DNA of 53,059 bases from Magnetospirillum sp. UT-4 (GTDB taxonomy: Bacteria > Pseudomonadota > Alphaproteobacteria > Rhodospirillales > Magnetospirillaceae), in NCBI RefSeq assembly GCF_902729435.1, contig NZ_CACVCG010000040.1, positions 1-53,059 of the forward strand, in the 5' to 3' direction. The notes under the pieces are model-generated. The model worked only from the letters and a program-made list of their open reading frames with translations. It was not told the origin of the DNA and searched no databases. The position numbers and the translations under genes are program-made. Positions 23,931-31,607 of the stretch are shown one piece after another (position 1 is the stretch's first letter; every line of letters begins with the position of its first letter).

Positions 23931-24614
23931 TCAGCCTAGCATGGAGAAGATGCGAGTGGAGACGGCCTCGCGCACCTCGTCGTCGTGGAAGACGCCGACC
24001 AGGGCGGTGCCGGCGGCCTTGGCCTCCTCGATCAGCTCGATGACCACGGCGCGGTTGCGGGCATCCAGCGAGGCGGTGGGCTCGTCCAGCAGCAGAATGG
24101 GATGGCCGGCGGCGAAGCCGCGGGCGATGTTGACCCGCTGCTGCTCGCCGCCCGAGAAGGTGGCCGGGGCCAGCGCCCACAGCCGCTCGGGGATGCGCAG
24201 GCGGGCCAGCAGCTCGGCGGCGCGGCCCCGCGCCGTCTCGGCCGGCACTCCCACCGCGCGCAGCGGCTCGGCCACCACGTCGAGGGCCGGCACTCGCGGG
24301 ATGGCGCGCAGGAACTGGCTGACATAGCCCATGGTGTGCTTGCGCACCGCCAGCACGTCGCGCGGGTCGGCGGCGGCGATGTCCACCTCGGCGCCGTCGT
24401 GGCGGACCCGGATGGCCCCGGCATCGGGCTTGCAGTTGCCGTACAGGCAGCGCAGCAGGGTCGACTTGCCCGAGCCCGAGGGGCCGTGCAGGGTGACGCA
24501 TTCGCCGCCCGCCACCTCCAGGTCGGCATCGGCGAAGACCGGAATGCTGACCCCGCCCTGGGTGTGCAGCACGTAGGTCTTGGACAGGGTCTCGACCCGG
24601 ATCATGGCGGTCAT
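23931..24614 (-). CDS. phnL: C-P lyase ABC-type protein PhnL
   Basis: ABC-type ATPase without membrane partners, 227 aa, required together with PhnI, G and H for coupling ATP to alkylphosphonate (nucleosidase step). Walker A GPSGSGKS (44-51), signature [15 protein letters not shown], Walker [13 protein letters not shown] and switch His in [10 protein letters not shown]. The ATG at 24614 is preceded by GGGAGG; a second ATG three codons on is less well placed. It is separated from phnK by 154 bp holding repeat C. Confidence 0.93.
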   Translation of the reverse strand: MTAMIRVETLSKTYVLHTQGGVSIPVFADADLEVAGGECVTLHGPSGSGKSTLLRCLYGNCKPDAGAIRVRHDGAEVDIAAADPRDVLAVRKHTMGYVSQFLRAIPRVPALDVVAEPLRAVGVPAETARGRAAELLARLRIPERLWALAPATFSGGEQQRVNIARGFAAGHPILLLDEPTASLDARNRAVVIELIEEAKAAGTALVGVFHDDEVREAVSTRIFSMLG

Positions 24615-24657
24615 GGAAGCCTCCCGTCCGCGAAAGGCGCGCGATGTCCATCTCCAG

Positions 24658-24744
24658 CGTCGTTTCCGCGCAGGCGGGGACCCAGGGGGTGCACCGACAT
24701 CCGTTCCGGGACCCCTGGGTTCCCGCCTTCGCGGGAACGACGGA
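24658..24744. repeat. Palindromic repeat family C, copy 2 (inside phn operon)
   Basis: GCGTCGTTTCCGCGCAGGCG ... CCCGCCTTCGCGGGAACGAC, an inverted repeat closely matching 6619-6704. It occupies most of the gap between phnK and phnL. Confidence 0.8.
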
Positions 24745-24768
24745 AATTGCAGTCCGAGCCGAATTTGG

Positions 24769-25542
24769 TCATGGCATCAGCACCGAAGAGACCAGCAGCT
24801 GCGTATAGGGATGGTGCGGGTCGTCCAGCACCTGGTCGGTCAGGCCGGATTCCACCACCTCGCCGTTCTTCATCACCATCAGCCGGTGGGCCAGCAGCCG
24901 GGCCACCGCCAGGTCGTGGGTGACGATGATGGCGGCCAGGTTCAGGTCGGTGACCAGCCGGCGCAGCAGGTCGAGCAGGCGGGCCTGGACCGAGACGTCG
25001 AGGCCGCCGGTGGGCTCGTCCATGAACACCAGGCGGGGATGGGTGACCAGGTTGCGGGCGATCTGCAGGCGCTGCAGCATGCCGCCCGAGAAGGTCAGCG
25101 GCAGGTCGTCCAGGCGTTCCGACTCGATCTCCACCTTGCCCAGCCATTCGTCGGCGCGGGCCCGGATGTCGCCGTAATGGCGCGCCCCCACCGCCATCAG
25201 GCGCTCGCCCACATTGGCCCCGGCCGAGACGCCCATGCGCAGCCCGTCCCTGGGATTCTGGTGGACGATGCCCCAGTCGGTGCGCATCAGCATGCGCCGC
25301 CGCGGCTCGCCCATGATGTAGATGTCGGTCAGGCCCTGGCCGCGCACGTCGTATTGGACGCTGCCGGCGGTGGGTTCCAGGCGGGCCGAGAGGCAGCTCA
25401 GCAGGGTGGTCTTGCCCGAGCCCGATTCGCCGACGATGCCCATCACCTCGCCCGGCCACAGGTCGAACGAGACGTCGCGGCAGCCCACCCGGGCGCCGTA
25501 CAGGCGGGTGAGGTCCTTGACGCGGAGCAGCGGCGCGCTCAT
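24769..25542 (-). CDS. phnK: C-P lyase complex ABC subunit PhnK
   Basis: ABC ATPase that docks on PhnJ of the C-P lyase core complex, 257 aa. Walker A GESGSGKT (38-45), PhnK-type signature [16 protein letters not shown], Walker [13 protein letters not shown], and switch segment [12 protein letters not shown]. The ATG at 25542 overlaps the phnJ stop (ATGA). The C-terminus VSSVLMP runs to just before repeat C. Confidence 0.93.
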   Translation of the reverse strand: MSAPLLRVKDLTRLYGARVGCRDVSFDLWPGEVMGIVGESGSGKTTLLSCLSARLEPTAGSVQYDVRGQGLTDIYIMGEPRRRMLMRTDWGIVHQNPRDGLRMGVSAGANVGERLMAVGARHYGDIRARADEWLGKVEIESERLDDLPLTFSGGMLQRLQIARNLVTHPRLVFMDEPTGGLDVSVQARLLDLLRRLVTDLNLAAIIVTHDLAVARLLAHRLMVMKNGEVVESGLTDQVLDDPHHPYTQLLVSSVLMP

Positions 25543-26390
25543 TGGGCGGCCTCCTGGGCCTCGCGGCGGCGGCCGCAATAATCGGTGTCGGAGCAGACGT
25601 ACATGCGGCCGCCCTTGTCGTCGGTCACCACCTCGTCGAGGAAGCTGTCGGTGGCGCCGCACAGGGCGCAGGCCTGGTCCCAGGCCTGGACCTCGAAGGG
25701 ATGGTCGTCGAAATCCAGGCTCTTGACCGCCGTATAGGGCGGCACCGCGTAGATGCGCTTCTCGCGCCCCGCGCCGAACAGCTGGAGGGCCGGGCTCATG
25801 TGCATCTTGGGATTGTCGAACTTGGGGATGGGCGAGGGCCGCATCAGGTAGCGGCCGTTGACCAGCACCGGATAATCGTAGGTGGTGGCGATGCGGCCGA
25901 AGCGGGCGATGTCCTCGTAAAGCTTGACGTGCATCACCCCGTAATCGGCCAAGGCGTGCATCTTGCGGGTCTCGGTCTCGCGCGGCTCGAGCCAGCGCAG
26001 CGGCTCGGGGATGGGCACCTGATAGACCAGGATCTGGCCCTCGGCCAGCGGCGTCTCGGGGATGCGGTGGCGGGTCTGGATGATGGTCGCCGCCTCGGTC
26101 CGCTCGGTGGTGGCGATGCCGGCGGTGCGGGCGAAGAAGCGGCGGATGGAGACGGCGTTGGTGGTGTCGTCGGCGCCCTGGTCGATGACCTTCAGGGTGT
26201 CGTCGGCCCCGATCACCGCCGCCGTCACCTGGATGCCGCCGGTGCCCCAGCCATAGGGCAGCGGCATCTCGCGGCTGCCGAACGGCACCTGATAGCCGGG
26301 GATCGCCACCGCCTTGAGGATGGCGCGGCGGATCATCCGCTTGGTCTGCTCGTCGAGATAGGCGAAGTTGTAGCCGGTGGCGTGGGTCAT
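25539..26390 (-). CDS. phnJ: Carbon-phosphorus lyase PhnJ (radical SAM)
   Basis: Catalytic C-P bond-cleaving subunit: an atypical radical-SAM enzyme that turns ribose 1-alkylphosphonate 5-phosphate into alkane and ribose 1,2-cyclic phosphate 5-phosphate. The 283-aa product has the full cysteine set C241-x2-C244-x21-C266-x5-C272, the same positions as I recall for E. coli, where the first three bind the Fe4S4 cluster and the last makes the thiyl radical. The start at 26390 (MTHATGYNFAYLDE) is the family N-terminus; the longer open frame reads through repeat D. It overlaps phnK and is 181 bp from phnI. Confidence 0.96.
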   Translation of the reverse strand: MTHATGYNFAYLDEQTKRMIRRAILKAVAIPGYQVPFGSREMPLPYGWGTGGIQVTAAVIGADDTLKVIDQGADDTTNAVSIRRFFARTAGIATTERTEAATIIQTRHRIPETPLAEGQILVYQVPIPEPLRWLEPRETETRKMHALADYGVMHVKLYEDIARFGRIATTYDYPVLVNGRYLMRPSPIPKFDNPKMHMSPALQLFGAGREKRIYAVPPYTAVKSLDFDDHPFEVQAWDQACALCGATDSFLDEVVTDDKGGRMYVCSDTDYCGRRREAQEAAQ

Positions 26391-26430
26391 GGGCGGTTGT
26401 CCGATTTTTTCGTCATTCCCGGACCGCCAA

Positions 26431-26552
26431 CCCCTCGCCCGCTTGCGGGAGAGGGGGCGAGCGCCAGCGAGCCGGGGTGAGGGCGGCGCGCGCCCTCTCC
26501 CTCCCGTCGCTGGGGCGACGGGCCCCTCCCTCTCCCGCAAGCGGGCGAGGGG
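26431..26552. repeat. Palindromic repeat family D, copy 2 (inside phn operon)
   Basis: Inverted ends CCCCTCGCCCGCTTGCGGGA and TCCCGCAAGCGGGCGAGGGG, filling the gap between phnI and phnJ. Same family as 21405-21592 and 52405-52593. Confidence 0.82.
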
Positions 26553-26571
26553 ATGATCTGGTCAGGGCGCG

Positions 26572-27642
26572 TCATTCCGCGGCCTCCTTGCCGGCCCGCA
26601 GCCGCCGGATCAGCTCCAGTTCCGACTGGAAATCCACGTAATGGGGCAGTTTCAGGTGCTGGACGAAGCCCGAGGCCTCGACGCTGTCGGAATGGGCCAG
26701 CACGAATTCCTCGTCCTGCACCGGGCTGGTGGCGTCCTCGCCCAGTTCGCCGGCGCGCAAGCTGCGATCGACCAGGGCCATGGCCATGGCCTTGCGTTCC
26801 GAGCGGCCGAAGGCCAGGCCGTAGCCGCGGGTGAATTGCGGCGGCCGCGTCTTCGAGCCCTTGAACTGGTTGATCATCTGGCATTCGGTGACCGCGATCT
26901 CGCCGATCTCGATGGCGAAGCCCAGCTCCTCCGGCACCAGCTCCACCGCCACATTGCCCATGCGGATCTCGCCGGCGAAGGGGTGGGTGTTGCCGTAGCC
27001 GCGCTGCGAGGAATAGGCCAGCGCCAGCAGGAAGCCTTCGTCGCCACGGGCCAGGTTCTGCAGCCGCAGATCACGCCCGGCGGGAAAATTCAGCGGCTGG
27101 CGGGTGAGGTCGCCCGGGCTCTCGTCGCCGGCGGGATTGTCCTCGATCAGGCCCTGCTGTCCCAGCACGTCGGCGACCCGGGGCATGGCGGCGTCGAGCG
27201 GCTCGGGCGCCAGCGCCGCCGGGGCGGGATCGCCGCCTTCCGCCAGCGCGAAATCGAGCAGGCGGTGGGTGTAGTCGTAGGTCGGCCCCAGCACCTGGCC
27301 GCCGGGCAGGTCCTTGAACGCCGAGCTGATGCGCCGCCGGATGGCCATGGCGGCGGTGTCCAGCGGCTCCGAGGCGCCGAAGCGGGGCAGGGTGGTGCGG
27401 TAGGCGCGCAGCAGGAACACCGCCTCGACCACGTCACCTTGGGCCTGCTTGAGCGCCAGCGCCGCCAGCTCGCGGTCGTACACCGATCCTTCCGTCATCA
27501 CCCGGTCCACCGCCAGGCCCAACTGGCCGGCGATCTGGTCCAGCGACAGCTCGGGCGTGGCGGGGGCGCCGCGCCGCTCCTCCGCCATCAGGCGGTGGGC
27601 GTTGTCGATGGCGGTCTCGCCGCCCTTGACCGCGACGTACAT
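26572..27642 (-). CDS. phnI: C-P lyase complex subunit PhnI
   Basis: Core subunit with nucleosidase-type activity; transfers ribose 5-triphosphate from ATP to the alkylphosphonate with PhnG, H and L. The 356-aa product opens with the typical MYVAVKGGETAIDNAHRL and has the conserved QLGLAVDRVMTEGSVYD and RAYRTTLPRF. The C-terminal half holds TRGYGLAFGRSERKAMAMAL and HLKLPHYVDFQSEL, both characteristic. It starts 3 bp after phnH. Confidence 0.95.
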   Translation of the reverse strand: MYVAVKGGETAIDNAHRLMAEERRGAPATPELSLDQIAGQLGLAVDRVMTEGSVYDRELAALALKQAQGDVVEAVFLLRAYRTTLPRFGASEPLDTAAMAIRRRISSAFKDLPGGQVLGPTYDYTHRLLDFALAEGGDPAPAALAPEPLDAAMPRVADVLGQQGLIEDNPAGDESPGDLTRQPLNFPAGRDLRLQNLARGDEGFLLALAYSSQRGYGNTHPFAGEIRMGNVAVELVPEELGFAIEIGEIAVTECQMINQFKGSKTRPPQFTRGYGLAFGRSERKAMAMALVDRSLRAGELGEDATSPVQDEEFVLAHSDSVEASGFVQHLKLPHYVDFQSELELIRRLRAGKEAAE

Positions 27643-27645
27643 GGC

Positions 27646-28257
27646 CTACCACTCCAGCCTGGTGCTGCGCGGCAGCGCCGCCAGGCTGCGGCCGCTGGCC
27701 AGCACCAGATCGACGCCGCGCGGGAACAGCTCGTGGTTGGCCGCCACCCAGCGCGGGAAATCGGGCGGAAAGGCGCCGGCCGCCAGGCGGGCGCTGTCGC
27801 GGATGCCGGGGCCGCTGAGCTCGACCGGCTCGCCGGCGGTCAGGGTGGCGACCTGGATCACCAGGGTGGTGGAGCGGTCGGGATACTCGTCGCTGCCGGC
27901 ATGGAAGGCGGCCAGCGGCGGCATGATGGAAGCGTCGGCGATCAGCGCGAAGGCCGCCGCCGCCGGGTCGCTCACCAGCGGGCAGCCGCAATGGAAGCGC
28001 AGGTACTCGGCGACCGCGTCGGTGGCGGCGGTGCCGTCCAGCCACAGCGGCGTCTCGTAATCGGCCAGCGCCAGCATCACCGCGGCGGTGGCGGCGTCGA
28101 GCGGGGCCGGCGGCTCCAGGTGCAGCGGCAGCTCGACCAGGGTGCCGGGCCGAGCGGTGGCCTCCAGCACGGCGCGGAACACCCGCTGGGAATCGAGGAC
28201 CGGGTCGGCGAAACCGGGCAGCAGCCCGTCGGTGGCGTGCACAGCGGTCACTCTCAA
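27646..28257 (-). CDS. phnH: C-P lyase complex subunit PhnH
   Basis: Structural subunit of the C-P lyase core, 203 aa, PLP-transferase-like fold without the cofactor. Typical segments are GFADPVLDSQRVFRAVLEAT, ARPGTLVELP and AFHAGSDEYPDRSTTLVIQV. The start overlaps the phnG stop (ATGA) and the stop is 3 bp from phnI, so coupling in the operon is tight. Confidence 0.94.
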   Translation of the reverse strand: MRVTAVHATDGLLPGFADPVLDSQRVFRAVLEATARPGTLVELPLHLEPPAPLDAATAAVMLALADYETPLWLDGTAATDAVAEYLRFHCGCPLVSDPAAAAFALIADASIMPPLAAFHAGSDEYPDRSTTLVIQVATLTAGEPVELSGPGIRDSARLAAGAFPPDFPRWVAANHELFPRGVDLVLASGRSLAALPRSTRLEW

Positions 28258-28697
28258 TCCTCCCCGCGGACCATGGTGAAGAAGTCGACCCGGGTGGCCG
28301 CCGCCTTGCGCGCGGCCAGGGTCCGGCGTTCGGCCTGCAGCGCCTCCAGCCGGTCGATTTCGGGACCGAGCGTGGCGTCGCCCTGCTGCAGCAGGGCGTC
28401 GATGACCGCGGCGCGTTCGGCGTGGGCGGGGGCGCGCCCGGCCACCCAGGCATGGCCGACAATGCCCGACGGCAGGCGGACGGAGCAGCGGGTCACCGTC
28501 ATTTCGCCCAGGTTGAAGGCGCCGCCGTCGCCGCCGGCGCGGCCGCGCACCATCACCAGTCCGATTTCAGGCCGGCGCAGCAGGGCATAGGCCGGCGGCG
28601 ACGCCAGGCGGTGCCAGGCGGCCGCGATCTCGGCCGGCGCGGCCTTGGCCAGCACGCCCATCCAGCGGCGGCGGAACTCGGTTTCGGCGGGGGGCAT
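28254..28697 (-). CDS. phnG: C-P lyase complex subunit PhnG
   Basis: First gene of the C-P lyase operon, 147 aa, small helical subunit of the PhnGHIJ core. Family features: RRRWMGVLAKAAPAEIAAAW, LRRPEIGLVMVRGRAGGDGG, FNLGEMTVTRCSVRL and GHAWVAGRAPAHAERAAVID. The ATG at 28697 is only 17 bp from the 16-bp palindrome proposed as the PhnF site, which would lie in its 5' leader. Confidence 0.94.
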   Translation of the reverse strand: MPPAETEFRRRWMGVLAKAAPAEIAAAWHRLASPPAYALLRRPEIGLVMVRGRAGGDGGAFNLGEMTVTRCSVRLPSGIVGHAWVAGRAPAHAERAAVIDALLQQGDATLGPEIDRLEALQAERRTLAARKAAATRVDFFTMVRGED

Positions 28698-28714
28698 GGA
28701 TCAATCCGAAATTG

Positions 28715-28730
28715 GTATAGACGTCTATAC
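28715..28730. promoter_or_regulatory. Putative PhnF operator
   Basis: GTATAGACGTCTATAC, a perfect 16-bp palindrome, preceded by TG to give TGGTATAGAC. This resembles the half-site I recall for mycobacterial PhnF. It lies between phnG and phnF, and a possible phnG promoter (TTGAGT 28768-28773, CATAAC 28745-28750, minus strand) would start just upstream of it, so binding could block both operons. Confidence 0.7.
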
Positions 28731-28794
28731 GTCATCGTGCCATAGTTATGGCGTTGGACGCTTTCGGACTCAAGGGTTGAAGGGTGAAGTTTCC

Positions 28795-29532
28795 ATGACG
28801 GGGCAGGACCTCGCCCGCGGCGCGGGCACCTTGCTGTGGCGCCAGATCGCCGAACGGCTGGAGCGCGACATCGTCGTCGGCCGCCGCCAGCCCGGCGAGC
28901 AGCTGCCGACCGAACACCAGCTGGCCGGGGATTTCGGCGTCAACCGCCATACCGTGCGCCGGGCGGTGGCCGAACTGGCCGAACAGGGGCTGGTGCGCAT
29001 CGAGCAGGGGCGCGGCACCTTCGTCCAGGAAAGCGTCATCGACTACCGGGTCAAGAAGCGCACCCGCTTTTCCGAGACCGTGGCGGGCCACAACCGCGAG
29101 CCCTCGGGGCGCACCCTGGCGGTGCGCGAGGAGGCGGCCGAGGCGGCGGTGGCGCGGTCGCTGGAAATCCGCAAGGGCAGCCTGGTGGTGGTCATCGAGC
29201 GGCTCGGCGAGGCCGACGGCCGCCCGGTCAGCGTGTCGTCCCATTATTTCGCCAAGGCCCGCTTTCCCAGCCTGGCCGCCATCATCGCCGAGACCGGCTC
29301 CATCACCCGTTCGATGGAACGGCTCGGGGTCGGCGACTATACCCGCAAGGTCACCCGGGTGACCGCCCGCGCCGCCCGCGCCGGCGACGCCCGCCTGCTG
29401 CAGCAGGCCCCCAACAAGCCGATCCTGATGACCGAAAGCGTCAACGTCGATTCCTCGGGGCGCCCGGTGGAATATTCGGTGGCGCGCTGGGCCTCGGACC
29501 GGGTGCAGATCGTGTTCGAGCCGGGCGGCTGA
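28795..29532 (+). CDS. phnF: GntR-family phosphonate regulator PhnF
   Basis: Transcription factor of 245 aa. N-terminal GntR winged helix (about 12-78: LLWRQIAERLERDIVVGRRQ, NRHTVRRAVAELAEQGLVRI) and a C-terminal UTRA ligand domain (about 98-243, with RFSETVAGHNREPSGRTL and SSHYFAKARFPSLA). HutC-subfamily members of this type repress phosphonate genes until a ligand binds. The ATG at 28795 is preceded by GAAGG. It is divergent from phnG across the putative operator and heads a rightward group with phnM2, DUF1045 and an EEP gene. Confidence 0.92.
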   Translation: MTGQDLARGAGTLLWRQIAERLERDIVVGRRQPGEQLPTEHQLAGDFGVNRHTVRRAVAELAEQGLVRIEQGRGTFVQESVIDYRVKKRTRFSETVAGHNREPSGRTLAVREEAAEAAVARSLEIRKGSLVVVIERLGEADGRPVSVSSHYFAKARFPSLAAIIAETGSITRSMERLGVGDYTRKVTRVTARAARAGDARLLQQAPNKPILMTESVNVDSSGRPVEYSVARWASDRVQIVFEPGG

Positions 29533-29643
29533 CCGACCAATCGGGCGAAGGTCGCCCCGCCGACCGTTCTGTCATCAAACAATCATGCCCGGCCCCGCCG
29601 CCCGGCGATATTGCAGACGCGTTCACCAGCCTTGAGGGGACGC

Positions 29644-30783
29644 ATGGACATGTTCATCCGGGGGGCGCGCGTGCTGGCCCCGCACGGGATCGTCGAGACC
29701 GGCATCGCGGTGGCCGGGGGGCGCATCGCCGAGCTGGCCGGGTCCGGCAACGGCCGGGTGCTCGACGCCGCCGGCCTGCTGGCCCTGCCGGGCATCGTCG
29801 ATCTGCACGGCGACGCCTTCGAGCGCCAGCTGATGCCGCGGCCGCAGGTGCGCTTTCCCGCCGACGTGGCGCTGCTCGACACCGACCGCCAGCTGGTGGC
29901 CAACGGCATCACCACCGCCCTGCACGGCCTGACCTGGAGCTGGGAGCCCGGCCTGCGCGGGCGCGAGGCGGCGGTGGGGTTCCTCGACACCCTCGACCGT
30001 CTGCGCCCCAAGCTGGCCTGCGACAGCCATGTCCACCTCCGCCACGAGGTCTACAACATCGAGGCCGCCGACCAGATCGAGGCGTGGCTGGCCGAGGGCC
30101 GCATCCACCTGCTGGCCTTCAACGACCATCTGCCCATGTTCACCGCCCGCATCGACACGCCGGCCAAGCTGGCCCAGTACGCCGAGCGCGCCCACATGAC
30201 GGTGGACGCCTTCATCGCCCTGGTGCGCGAGGTCGCCGACCGCGCCGACCGGGTTCCGGCGGTCAATGCCCGCCTGGCCGCCGCCGCGCGGCGCCACGGC
30301 ATCGCCCTGGCCTCCCACGACGATCCCTCGCCCGAGATGCGCCGGCATTTCCATGCGCTGGGCTGCGAGCTGTGCGAGTTCCCGCTCACCCGCGCCACCG
30401 CCGAGGAAGGCCGCCGCCTGGGCAACGCCACCATCTTCGGCGCCCCCAACGTGGTGCGCGGCGGCAGCCACATCGAGGGCGGCATGAAGGCCGCCGACAT
30501 GGCCCGCGACGGGCTGGTGGACGTGCTGACCTCGGACTACTATTACCCCGCTTTGGCCCACGGCGCCTTCCGCCTGGTGCGCGAGGGCATGGACCTGGCC
30601 CGGGCGTGGCGGCTGGTATCGACCAACCCCGCCCGCGCCGCCGGCTTCCACGACCGCGGCGAGCTCGCCCCCGGCCAGCGCGCCGATCTGGTGCTGGTCG
30701 ATGAGTCCGACCCGGCCCTGCCCCGGGTGGTGGCGACCATGGTGGCCGGCCGGCTGGTCCATGCCGAGAGGGTGATGCATTGA
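29644..30783 (+). CDS. phnM: Second, divergent PhnM-like amidohydrolase
   Basis: PhnM paralogue of 379 aa. It keeps the HxD metal site (DLHGDAFERQLMPRPQVRF), HLRHEV, ASHDDPSPEMRRHFHALG and GAPNVVRGGSHIEGG, but differs from the operon copy at HTDNLEKH (here HGDAFERQ) and lacks the DHTPGQRQF block, having FNDHLPMFTARIDTPAKLAQ instead. Two PhnM genes in one locus suggest different substrates. Start ATG at 29644 has TTGAGGGGACGC before it; 111 bp from phnF. It probably acts with the DUF1045 and EEP proteins downstream. Confidence 0.88.
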   Translation: MDMFIRGARVLAPHGIVETGIAVAGGRIAELAGSGNGRVLDAAGLLALPGIVDLHGDAFERQLMPRPQVRFPADVALLDTDRQLVANGITTALHGLTWSWEPGLRGREAAVGFLDTLDRLRPKLACDSHVHLRHEVYNIEAADQIEAWLAEGRIHLLAFNDHLPMFTARIDTPAKLAQYAERAHMTVDAFIALVREVADRADRVPAVNARLAAAARRHGIALASHDDPSPEMRRHFHALGCELCEFPLTRATAEEGRRLGNATIFGAPNVVRGGSHIEGGMKAADMARDGLVDVLTSDYYYPALAHGAFRLVREGMDLARAWRLVSTNPARAAGFHDRGELAPGQRADLVLVDESDPALPRVVATMVAGRLVHAERVMH

Positions 30784-30850
30784 TGCCGGCCGTCGCTTCG
30801 TCTCATCCGTTTGCGAAGTCGGCCGGCATCCAGCGCCCATTGCGGGCGCG

Positions 30851-30954
30851 GCCGTGCCGCCCCACAGGGGCAAACGACGCCCGCCAGGGCGGCCCGAGCC
30901 TGCGAGGGTGGGCTTCGCCCACAAGCGGGCGGAGGCCCGCGCCCGGCGAGGGCA
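30851..30954. repeat. Intergenic repeat family F, copy 1
   Basis: GCCGTGCCGCCCCACAGGGG ... GGGTGGGCTTCGCCCACAAG ... GCCCGGCGAGGGC. An inverted copy is at 32890-32995. Its last bases (GCGAGGGC) provide the ribosome binding site for the DUF1045 gene at 30959. Confidence 0.75.
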
Positions 30955-30958
30955 AGAC

Positions 30959-31603
30959 ATGAGCCTGCGCTATGCGCTGTACTTCGCCCCCGAGGAGGGC
31001 ACCGCACTGGCCCGCTTCGGACAAGCGTGGCTGGCGGGGGCGTGGCTGGAGGGGCGGGACGACCTGATCGCCGAGCCCCGGCTTTACGGCTTCCACGCCA
31101 CCCTGAAGCCGCCCTTCCGCCTGGCCGAGGGCCGCAGCCGCGACGAGCTTCTCAATGCGGCGGCCGAGTTCGCCCGCGCCCGCCCCGCCTTCACCGCGCC
31201 GGCGCTGGTGCTGGAGCCGCTCGACGGCTTCCTCGCCTTGCAACCGTCGCTTCCGTCTCCGGCCATCGATTCGCTGGCCGCCGATTGCGTGCGGCATTTC
31301 GACCGCTTCCGCGCCCCGCCCACCGAGGCGGAGCTGGCCAAGCGGCTGGCCGCCCCCCTGGACCAGCGTCACCGCGACTTGCTGAAGGAATGGGGCTATC
31401 CCTACGTGCTCGACCGCTTCCGCTTCCACCTCACCCTGACCCGGCGGCTGCGCGACGGCGAGGCCGACATCGCCGCCGTGGCGCGGGCGGCGGCGGCCGC
31501 CGCCCTGGCCGAGCCGGTGGCGTTCCGCTCGCTCTGCCTGTTCGAGCAGGCAGCTCCCGGCGCCGCCTTCCGGCTGTCGGCACGCTTCCCGTTCGGCGGC
31601 TGA
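30959..31603 (+). CDS. DUF1045 phosphonate-metabolism protein, 2H phosphoesterase fold
   Basis: Cytoplasmic protein of 214 aa belonging to the DUF1045 group that accompanies C-P lyase genes. It carries the two H-x-T motifs of 2H phosphoesterases: YGFHATLKPPF (His46, Thr48) and FRFHLTLTRRL (His157, Thr159). Enzymes of this superfamily open cyclic phosphodiesters. C-P lyase yields 5-phosphoribosyl 1,2-cyclic phosphate, normally opened by PhnP, which is absent here; this protein is the natural candidate to replace it (inference). It lies 4 bp before the EEP gene. Confidence 0.88.
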   Translation: MSLRYALYFAPEEGTALARFGQAWLAGAWLEGRDDLIAEPRLYGFHATLKPPFRLAEGRSRDELLNAAAEFARARPAFTAPALVLEPLDGFLALQPSLPSPAIDSLAADCVRHFDRFRAPPTEAELAKRLAAPLDQRHRDLLKEWGYPYVLDRFRFHLTLTRRLRDGEADIAAVARAAAAAALAEPVAFRSLCLFEQAAPGAAFRLSARFPFGG

Positions 31604-31607
31604 GACC

